DNA from: Epsilonproteobacteria bacterium 4484_65
GTDB lineage: Bacteria; Campylobacterota; Campylobacteria; Campylobacterales; Sulfurovaceae
Reading direction: 5' to 3'
Length of the DNA stretch: 20,993 nucleotides
Assembly (NCBI GenBank): GCA_002085305.1
Contig: NATJ01000003.1
Coordinates: 1 to 20,993 of the forward strand
Shown here: positions 15,335-20,993 of the stretch, piece by piece
Numbering within the stretch: the stretch's first letter is position 1
Layout of the letters: every line of letters begins with the position of its first letter
The notes under the pieces: generated by a model
The model's database searches: none
Seen by the model: the letters and a program-made list of their open reading frames with translations, nothing else
Told to the model about the DNA's origin: nothing
Position numbers and translations under genes: made by a program

Positions 15335-17593
15335 TTATTTCCCTGCCCTTTCAAAATCTAACCTGCTAAACCTATAAGAGGATAACAAAGCAGCACTTAA
15401 TCCCATATCAAAAGTAGGATTGAGTGCTATTGTTCCCTTCATAGATGTATCAATCTTAAACACACGATCAAAACGTACTCCGTCGATGCTGAAAGAAATA
15501 CTCTCACCATCCTGAAGTTTTGTCGCTGTTGCGAATTGTTTTGAACCTAGCAAAAATGCTTCCATTTTTAAAGCTTCACACTTTGCCGTGAATGCTGAAA
15601 ACTGTTCTGTCGGATCACAGTTATAAATGACTGCACCATCAAAACCATCTATATCAGAAACCTCTTCTAGTGTTCTACTTACAGAGGTTTTTATACTCTT
15701 TAAGAGGTATCCTCTATGTTCATTTCCTACAGAGTCAAAGTAGTCCGGTAAGCTATCAAATGCTTGTGCTTCGAACCCTTTCTCTGCAGGTAACTCTTTT
15801 GTATACTCTATCGTGTACTCTGCATCTAAGCCTAAAGCATTTGCGATATCATTCAATACATATCCGCCATACGGCAATGCAACATTCATTGGTACCACAC
15901 GTTTGTCGTTTGTTGTGAGTGTTCCCTCTTGCTGATTCATGGCCGGCATATCAAGATCACCATCTCCAAGTGCAGACAAGGTAAAGTCAGCCGGAGCATT
16001 ATATCCTACTGTTTTCCCCTCTGCTTCATCATCCAGATCACAGATGAGTGAGATACCCATCGCATTACCTGCAGGAGGTACACAAACAACGTTAAATCCT
16101 GCATACTCTTCAAGCAGTGCAAGAAGTTTTGCTATTTGCACTGCTTTTGGGTGTGCATAAAGATCAGAGCCCACTACCAAAGAGAAACCTGATTTTTTGA
16201 TCAGTGATTTTGCCAAGAAAACAAGCTCTTCTTCACCTATGTTACTCTCTGCACTCAAGTTACCGATATCAAGGTCATCTAAAAATGCTCTTATAGCATT
16301 AGGTACTTCAATATCTTTAAGAAGTGTCTCAACTAAAAGCGCTGCTACACCCTCTTCGCTTCCTGCCTCATACTTGATGAATTGGGTTACGATGTTCTTA
16401 ATCTCAAGATCTTCCAACGGATGCATATAAGCTACTCTGGCCCTATGCCATTTACTCGCCATGTTGATATGGTATTTGACCGTTGGACTGTCATCATTGA
16501 TCTTTGTTCCAAGTACGATAATAGCTCTGGATTCTGAAATACCTTTCAGTGTTCCACCATAAAGGCTCTTGCCTGTTATCGAACTGTACGCCTGCATAAA
16601 CTTCTGGTAGCTTCTTGCTTCAGAAGAAACAAGTTTGTAGCCTTTTTCCTTTTTAAGCTTTTGAAGGATCAATGCTTCTTCATTAGATATTTGACTACTG
16701 AAAAGTATGCTTTGTGCATTTTCAAATGCTTCTACTGCAGAAGAAAATGCTTTTGCATCTTTGCTTACATTTTCATTGGCATAATCAAAACCGTATCGTC
16801 CTGCACCACAAAGGTTTGAGAATTCAAAGGCATTGGTCATGCGGTAAATTCTCTCATTTTTTACTTCATAGGTCATTTGACAGCCGCCACCACAATGAGG
16901 ACAGGCAGATGGTATTTTTTCAAGCTCCCAGGCATTAGTCGTATACTTAAAATTCGTATCTACCAATGCACCTACGGGACATACTGCTGCTGCTTCACCC
17001 AAAGAGGCATAGTTCTTCTCTTGTTTCACATTGATGATCGTTGATGAGTATCCACCAAACTTAAGCTGTAAAGCTTCATCACCCGTGATCTCTGTAGAAA
17101 CCCTTACACACTTTTCACACATAATACACAGTGCAGGATCATAAGAGACATGTCCCCAGTTCTCTACAGGTCTGTGCTGATCACGTGCAGTAAAGGCTTG
17201 TTCTTCCAGGCCAAACTCCATCGTCTTGTTCTGAAGGTCACACTCGCCACTTTTGTCACATACTCCACACTCTAAAGGGTGGTTTACATTATAAAGCTTC
17301 ATGATGTTCTGACGCTCTTTATTGAGTTCGTCATTTTGTGTATTTACTACTGCACCATCGGTTGCTTTCTCTTGACAAGAGAGGATCATCCCGTCTACAC
17401 CCTCAACATCTACGATACACATACGACAAGAGGCAATAGGCTGCACTTTTGTAAGGTAACACATCGTTGGAATGTAAATATCATTCTCTCTTGCAATATC
17501 TAATATGGTCTTTCCAAAGGTACTTTGACATACTTTACCATCAATAGTAACAGTGATGGCTTTCCCTTTATTTATAGAATTATGTACACCCAT
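15335..17593 (-). CDS. nuoG: NuoG-like subunit, first copy (N1b, N5, N4 and N7 sites)
   Basis: An iron-sulfur subunit of complex I, 752 residues. Seen: N1b ligands C45, C56, C59, C73; N5 H105, C109, C112, C118; N4 C156, C159, C162 with the distant C205 in CPVGAL; and the N7 motif C231-x2-C234-x3-C238-x23-C262. This is the classical NuoG cluster set. A molybdopterin-oxidoreductase-like domain fills the rest and is closely similar to the next gene over GDGDLDMPAMNQQEGTLT and VVP-N-AL-YGGY-LNDI. The ATG at 17593 lies one base after the preceding stop (TAATATG). The upstream in-frame extension to 17662 would overlap that gene by 68 bases and begins with unconserved residues, so I reject it. Numbers and ligands are read from the sequence; the roles are those of the family. 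Confidence 0.94.
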   Translation of the reverse strand: MGVHNSINKGKAITVTIDGKVCQSTFGKTILDIARENDIYIPTMCYLTKVQPIASCRMCIVDVEGVDGMILSCQEKATDGAVVNTQNDELNKERQNIMKLYNVNHPLECGVCDKSGECDLQNKTMEFGLEEQAFTARDQHRPVENWGHVSYDPALCIMCEKCVRVSTEITGDEALQLKFGGYSSTIINVKQEKNYASLGEAAAVCPVGALVDTNFKYTTNAWELEKIPSACPHCGGGCQMTYEVKNERIYRMTNAFEFSNLCGAGRYGFDYANENVSKDAKAFSSAVEAFENAQSILFSSQISNEEALILQKLKKEKGYKLVSSEARSYQKFMQAYSSITGKSLYGGTLKGISESRAIIVLGTKINDDSPTVKYHINMASKWHRARVAYMHPLEDLEIKNIVTQFIKYEAGSEEGVAALLVETLLKDIEVPNAIRAFLDDLDIGNLSAESNIGEEELVFLAKSLIKKSGFSLVVGSDLYAHPKAVQIAKLLALLEEYAGFNVVCVPPAGNAMGISLICDLDDEAEGKTVGYNAPADFTLSALGDGDLDMPAMNQQEGTLTTNDKRVVPMNVALPYGGYVLNDIANALGLDAEYTIEYTKELPAEKGFEAQAFDSLPDYFDSVGNEHRGYLLKSIKTSVSRTLEEVSDIDGFDGAVIYNCDPTEQFSAFTAKCEALKMEAFLLGSKQFATATKLQDGESISFSIDGVRFDRVFKIDTSMKGTIALNPTFDMGLSAALLSSYRFSRLDFERAGK

Positions 17594-17594
17594 A

Positions 17595-19604
17595 TTACAC
17601 CGCCACCATTGAGATATAGTAACAACGCATACAACGTTCAGCTTCAGCCAGAGCTTCTTCACCTGTGAAACCTAGGTTGACCTCTTTGTTGTTTGTTTTA
17701 CGCTCTTCTACGCCGAGTTTTTCGCTCTCAGCTCGTGGAAGTCCAGGCATCCAACCAGTGATCTTCTCTTTTTTGTCATAGACTCTGAGTTTGTTCAAAT
17801 GATCTTCCATGATCTCATCATCGGTTAACGTACATTTTCCATCATAGATGTAACGGCTGATCACAGAAGCAGCTCTTCTAGCCTGCCCTACAGCATTAAC
17901 TATGGTCATTGGTCCATATTCACAGTCACCCGCAGCAAAAAGCCCCGGACGCGAAGTCATAAAGTCCTTGCCATTGGTTAGAATACTGTTCCATGAAGTC
18001 ATCTCAAGGTTCCACTCTTCAGGCAAGATCTGCGTGTCAAGAGCTTGTGAAACCGCAGGGATAAGATAGTCACATTCCATCTCAAAATCTGCACCTTCTT
18101 TCTTCACAAGTTGTGCTCTACCCCCATCCGGATCAGGCACAAGTTCAAACATATTAATTTTAAGACCGGTGATATTCTTCCCATCATCATAAATTTCTTC
18201 AATTGCTGAGTGGAAGATAAACTCAACACCCTCTTCAACTGCTTCATGATACTCTTCATAGGTCGTGTTTCGAATGATCGTTTTTTCATCACGACGATAA
18301 AGCATCACTACTTTTTTGGCACCTTCACGTATGGAACATCTTACCACATCCATAGAGGTAAATCCACCACCTACACAGACAACAGTTTTACCTTCAAGCT
18401 CGTTGGATGCCGGTGAACCAATGTCATATTTATGCCATAGGTTTACCTTGTCAAGCATCTCTATCGCACCCCAGTAACCACCCATATTGACATTTTCGTT
18501 TGCTGCACGTACTTTCTTTGAAAGTCTTGCACCAAAACCAAGCAGTGTTGCATCATACTCAGCTTCGATCTCTTTAAGACGATCTGCATCTACTCTATGG
18601 TTATTGGTAATACTTACCGCTTCGAGTTCAAGAACAAGGTCAATATCTTTTTGATACTTTCCGATAGGCATACGATACTCAGGTACCCCGACAGCAACCT
18701 CACCACCATTTACCGGCAACTCTTCAAAGATATGTGACTGGATACCTTCAAGTGCCAAGTAATATGCAGCAGTCAATCCTGCAGGTCCTGCACCGATGAT
18801 CGCTACTTTTTTACCATCAGTTCTCAATGGCTTAGGCTCAACAGGATGCAACCAGGGAAGGTCATGATCTGTCTCATAATCTGCCCCTAAACGCTTAAGC
18901 TCCATAATAGAGATAGGTTCATCAAGGTTCATACGACGACAAGCATCTTCACATGGGTGAGGACAGACACGACCACAAGTATGTGCCAATGGCATGGTCT
19001 GCCTTGTTGCAGCCAGTGACTCTGTAAAGACCATGTCTCTTACACCCTCAATGTACGCAGGAATATCAACATGTGCCGGACACATGTCAGTACATGGTGC
19101 CGTTACTTTAGCAATATAAGTGGTATCTCCTGCATAATGTTTAGAAGGTATCTGGCCATTGATACAAGTATCAAACTGATCTTTATAGTGTTCCATAAGA
19201 TCCAATATAGGTACAGGTACAGTCTTTCCTATCTCACACTTAGATGTTGTCATCATTGTTTGAGCAATCTCTTTTAAGTGTGTGATATCGTCGTGTGAAC
19301 CTTCACCACGTGCTATTTTGTCAAGTAAATCATAAAGGATCCTGCCACCCCATCTACCTGGAGCACAACGTCCACATGCTTCAGAGTACTCTTGGTACTG
19401 TGCAGCATATTGTGAAGCCAACTCAACCGCATCTATATCTTCATCGAAAATGGCAACACCATCCCAACCGATAAATGCTTTAGAGTTTTTGTCTCCATGA
19501 TAAGTTTCAGGCAGTTTAAATCCTGATTCACTCAACTCATCAGAGGATTTACCACGATTATCGATAAATTCATCCCTCCAAGTTGAGAATATAATACCTG
19601 ACAT
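17595..19604 (-). CDS. NuoF iron-sulfur domain fused to a GltD/AegA-like FAD-NAD(P)H oxidoreductase
   Basis: Occupies the nuoF position but is built differently. Residues ~60-135 match the C-terminal N3-cluster domain of NuoF (SEACGRCAPGRWGGRILYDLL, then TTSKCEIG). The usual CxxCxxC is C77, C80 and Gly83, with C123 as the last ligand, so one of four cysteines is missing. The FMN/NADH domain (GxGGxGFPxGxKW) is absent. From ~165 on it is a glutamate-synthase-small-subunit-like enzyme: C171, C175, C210, C214, C218, C222 for N-terminal clusters of the dihydropyrimidine-dehydrogenase type; FAD-binding GAGPAG (271-276); a second dinucleotide fold GGGFTSMD (412-419) with LYRRDE (435-440), typical of NAD(P)H; FAD-closing GLFAAGD (554-560); and a final C658-x2-C661. 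It probably feeds electrons from NAD(P)H, or to/from ferredoxin, into the NuoG clusters. It overlaps the upstream stop by one base. Confidence 0.9.
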   Translation of the reverse strand: MSGIIFSTWRDEFIDNRGKSSDELSESGFKLPETYHGDKNSKAFIGWDGVAIFDEDIDAVELASQYAAQYQEYSEACGRCAPGRWGGRILYDLLDKIARGEGSHDDITHLKEIAQTMMTTSKCEIGKTVPVPILDLMEHYKDQFDTCINGQIPSKHYAGDTTYIAKVTAPCTDMCPAHVDIPAYIEGVRDMVFTESLAATRQTMPLAHTCGRVCPHPCEDACRRMNLDEPISIMELKRLGADYETDHDLPWLHPVEPKPLRTDGKKVAIIGAGPAGLTAAYYLALEGIQSHIFEELPVNGGEVAVGVPEYRMPIGKYQKDIDLVLELEAVSITNNHRVDADRLKEIEAEYDATLLGFGARLSKKVRAANENVNMGGYWGAIEMLDKVNLWHKYDIGSPASNELEGKTVVCVGGGFTSMDVVRCSIREGAKKVVMLYRRDEKTIIRNTTYEEYHEAVEEGVEFIFHSAIEEIYDDGKNITGLKINMFELVPDPDGGRAQLVKKEGADFEMECDYLIPAVSQALDTQILPEEWNLEMTSWNSILTNGKDFMTSRPGLFAAGDCEYGPMTIVNAVGQARRAASVISRYIYDGKCTLTDDEIMEDHLNKLRVYDKKEKITGWMPGLPRAESEKLGVEERKTNNKEVNLGFTGEEALAEAERCMRCYYISMVAV

Positions 19605-20212
19605 TATTTAGCCTTTGGCTTTCTAGGAGCACGTTTGGTTGTTGCTCTTTTTGCAGGAGCTTTTTTTGCCGGTGTTGTTTTTGCAGGAGCTGCTTTTACA
19701 CTCTCTTCTTTAGCTTTTGATTCAGCCTCTTCTTTAGCTTTCGCCTCTGCTTCCGCTTTTTCAGCTTCTTCCTTGGCTTTCGCTTCAGCTTCCGCTTTTT
19801 CTGCCTCTTCTTTTGCTTTTGCTTCAGCTTCAGCCTTCTCAGCTTCTTCTTTTGCCTTCGCTTCAGCAGCAACTCTGTCAGCCTCAGCTTTTTCTTCCGC
19901 TGCAACCCTGTCTGCTTCTGCTTTCTCTTCTGCCGCAACTCTTGCAGCTTCTATCTTCTCTGCTCTGGCTTTTCTTGTCGCATCATCTACTTTTTTAACT
20001 ACAATAGTCCAATCCACTTCATTGAACTTCAATGAGTTCATCAAGTCATGTCCTGTTGCTCTTACTACATCGGCAGATTTTTGAATAGAAGAAAAATCTC
20101 CTACCTCAAAAAGGAAGATCCCTACTTCATCAACTTTGATACCTTTATCGATAAGTTCGACCATTCTGTCATAAAAATCATCTTTTAAATGTCTTAAATC
20201 ATATCTTTTCAT
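19604..20212 (-). CDS. NuoE-position complex I accessory protein with repetitive Ala/Glu/Lys helix and basic tail
   Basis: A 202-residue protein in the place of nuoE but with no cysteine, so it cannot carry the N1a [2Fe-2S] cluster. Residues 1-75 form a compact domain (KRYDLRHLKDDFYDRMVELI, then NSLKFNEVDWTIVVKK) like the small protein found between nuoD and the nuoF position in other Campylobacterota such as Campylobacter. Residues ~76-170 are a long charged helix of tandem repeats: 11-residue units (AAEEKAEADRV, twice) and 13-residue units (EAKAKEEAEKAEA, four, the last diverged), TolA-like. Residues 171-202 are a Lys/Pro/Ala tail resembling histone H1/AlgP tails. Its ATG overlaps the stop of the 30-codon ORF upstream (TAATG), so they are translated together. 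It may bind the GltD-like subunit; the tail's role is unknown. Confidence 0.87.
   Translation of the reverse strand: MKRYDLRHLKDDFYDRMVELIDKGIKVDEVGIFLFEVGDFSSIQKSADVVRATGHDLMNSLKFNEVDWTIVVKKVDDATRKARAEKIEAARVAAEEKAEADRVAAEEKAEADRVAAEAKAKEEAEKAEAEAKAKEEAEKAEAEAKAKEEAEKAEAEAKAKEEAESKAKEESVKAAPAKTTPAKKAPAKRATTKRAPRKPKAK
19709..19864 (-). repeat. 39-bp coding tandem repeat (four units)
   Basis: Codes for residues 117-168 of the NuoE-position protein: four 13-residue units EAKAKEEAEKAEA, the last changed to EAKAKEEAESKAK. The DNA copies differ mainly at third codon positions, so the repeat is not a very recent slippage product, but unit number may vary between strains. Confidence 0.85.
19871..19936 (-). 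repeat. 33-bp coding tandem repeat (two units)
   Basis: Codes for residues 93-114 of the NuoE-position protein: two identical 11-residue units AAEEKAEADRV, directly before the 39-bp repeats. Confidence 0.8.
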
Positions 20213-20304
20213 TAATAGGTTCCTTTCTGAGCAAAGCCCATAAATGACTCTTCAGCAGAGAGCTCTCGCGACTTGTCGCTCTTAAAACTCATATAAATAT
20301 TCAT
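20212..20304 (-). CDS. 30-residue small ORF between nuoD and the NuoE-position gene
   Basis: An ATG at 20304 opens a 30-codon frame, coding MNIYMSFKSDKSRELSAEES and then FMGFAQKGTY. Its signals are those of a real gene. A ribosome site GGAGAG, overlapping the nuoD stop (TAGGAG), sits 5 bases before the ATG. Its TAA overlaps the ATG of the next gene (TAATG), the same coupling used elsewhere in this operon. It fills an otherwise unexplained 101-base gap in an operon whose other gaps are 0-11 bases. The product is polar with a hydrophobic/aromatic end, has no membrane segment and no cysteine, and I do not recognise it. It could be a small structural subunit of the modified input module, or merely a leader for translational coupling. 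Confidence 0.6.
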   Translation of the reverse strand: MNIYMSFKSDKSRELSAEESFMGFAQKGTY

Positions 20305-20313
20305 TTGTCTCTC

Positions 20314-20993
20314 CTATCTGTCAACTTCACCGAATACGATATTGGTAGTACCAATGATCGTAACGACGTCTGCTATATATGTACCTACAAGTAGCTCTTG
20401 AAGCAATCCTGTGTGGAAGAAACTCGGTGCTCTACACTTCAATCTGTAAGCATAAGGCTCACCTTCTGATTTGATATAGAAACCAAGTTCACCTTTTGGT
20501 GATTCAGTAGGTACATAGACTTCACCTTTTGGTGGCCTCATCCCTTGTGTCACAAGTACAAAGTGTTGCATCAATGCATAGTTTTGTGTCATGATCTCCT
20601 CTTTTGGAGCAGAGATGTACTGTGGTGCATGTGCCATTAATTGTGGTTCAGATTTTTTATACATAGGGATAAGCTGCCTGATGATTCTTGTTGACTGCTT
20701 CATCTCTTCCATATAAATTCTGAAACGTCCGTAAGAATCACATCTGTCTGAAGTTGGAATATCAAAGTCAAGTTCAGAGTAAAGCTCATAAGGCTCCTCT
20801 TTTCTGATATCCCAATTTACATCTGAACCTCTAAGCATCGGTCCTGTACATCCCCAAGAGAGTGCATCTTCTGCCGAGATAACCCCTACATCTTCAAGAC
20901 GCATTTTCCAGATACGGTTTTCATTTAGTAGTGCACCATACGTTTCATCTACCTCTTTATCTACCTTATCACAGAATGATATTGCACTTTCCA
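20314..20993 (-). CDS. nuoD: NADH-quinone oxidoreductase subunit D, C-terminal part
   Basis: The 49-kDa-type subunit that forms the quinone site with NuoB and NuoH. The frame is open to the right edge (visible upstream residues [25 protein letters not shown], read in two pieces around KEV), so only the C-terminal ~226 residues are here. Seen: [50 protein letters not shown] and the C-terminal [19 protein letters not shown], all family hallmarks related to the large subunit of [NiFe] hydrogenases. It lacks the N-terminal NuoC domain in the visible part; whether nuoC is fused cannot be told. It is the first visible gene of the operon; nuoA, B and C are presumably outside the window. Confidence 0.96.
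   Translation of the reverse strand, partial: ESAISFCDKVDKEVDETYGALLNENRIWKMRLEDVGVISAEDALSWGCTGPMLRGSDVNWDIRKEEPYELYSELDFDIPTSDRCDSYGRFRIYMEEMKQSTRIIRQLIPMYKKSEPQLMAHAPQYISAPKEEIMTQNYALMQHFVLVTQGMRPPKGEVYVPTESPKGELGFYIKSEGEPYAYRLKCRAPSFFHTGLLQELLVGTYIADVVTIIGTTNIVFGEVDR

Noticed and set aside
15334..15354. TTG start adding seven residues to the second NuoG
   Set aside because: The ATG at 15333 is one base after the previous stop, repeating the junction seen before the first NuoG and before nuoH.
17594..17662. N-terminal extension of the first NuoG with a hydrophobic stretch (LNVVCVVTI) that might be a signal or anchor
   Set aside because: It would overlap the upstream gene by 68 bases and derives from that gene's codons. 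The ATG at 17593 with the TAATATG junction matches the neighbouring genes and starts the conserved [2Fe-2S] domain.
19635..20084. Long plus-strand open frame opposite the repeat gene, coding a Ser/Ala/Phe-rich product
   Set aside because: It is the mirror of the low-complexity Ala/Glu/Lys codons on the minus strand. It has no ribosome site, and the minus-strand gene fits the operon.

Overview
The window most likely comes from the chromosome of a free-living Campylobacterota (Epsilonproteobacteria), of a Sulfurovum/Sulfurimonas kind. This is inferred from the complex I gene order, in which ordinary nuoE and nuoF are missing, from two tandem nuoG genes, from a UbiA-type prenyltransferase that fits a menaquinone pathway, and from moderate-to-low GC. 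No marker gene fixes the species.

Left part (1-5395). The 3' part of pgm (phosphoglucomutase) is followed by a 272-base gap. The gap holds a well-formed cyclic di-GMP-I (GEMM-I) riboswitch whose 3' strand is shared with an intrinsic terminator, placed just ahead of an unrecognised AT-rich gene for a 201-residue protein. Next come a minus-strand tRNA-Arg (anticodon GCG) with a clear promoter, and a minus-strand cluster read pssA, mqnP/ubiA-like, a small membrane-anchored helix-turn-helix protein, and ung. The ung copy is broken by an 8-bp tandem duplication and a separate 1-bp insertion. miaA diverges from pssA. Three intergenic spots in this part carry short tandem arrays with a 7-bp period and related units, and a GTAG-hairpin (REP-like) lies just after miaA.

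Right part (5396-20993). One long minus-strand operon encodes most of a proton-pumping NADH-quinone-oxidoreductase-like complex I. In transcription order: nuoD (cut by the window end), a 30-codon small ORF, a cysteine-free nuoE-position protein with a repetitive Ala/Glu/Lys helix and a Lys/Pro/Ala tail, a fusion of the NuoF iron-sulfur domain to a GltD/AegA-like FAD-NAD(P)H oxidoreductase, two nuoG paralogues, then nuoH, I, J, K, L, M and N. Gaps are 0-11 bases, and many stop/start codons overlap (TAATG, ATGA) or sit one base apart (TAATATG).

How it fits together. The membrane arm (H, J, K, L, M, N) and the connecting subunits (D, I) look normal and keep the key Glu/Lys residues. The electron-input end is rebuilt. 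The FMN/NADH-binding half of NuoF and the [2Fe-2S] NuoE are absent. In their place is an FAD-dependent GltD-like module tied to an N3-type cluster domain that has lost one of its four cysteines. The two NuoG paralogues have complementary cluster sets: the first keeps the N7 motif, while the second has lost all four N7 cysteines but gained a second ferredoxin-like cluster. This rebuilt input module, together with the small ORF, is the strongest candidate for a poorly described system here. The riboswitch-controlled orphan gene is the second.
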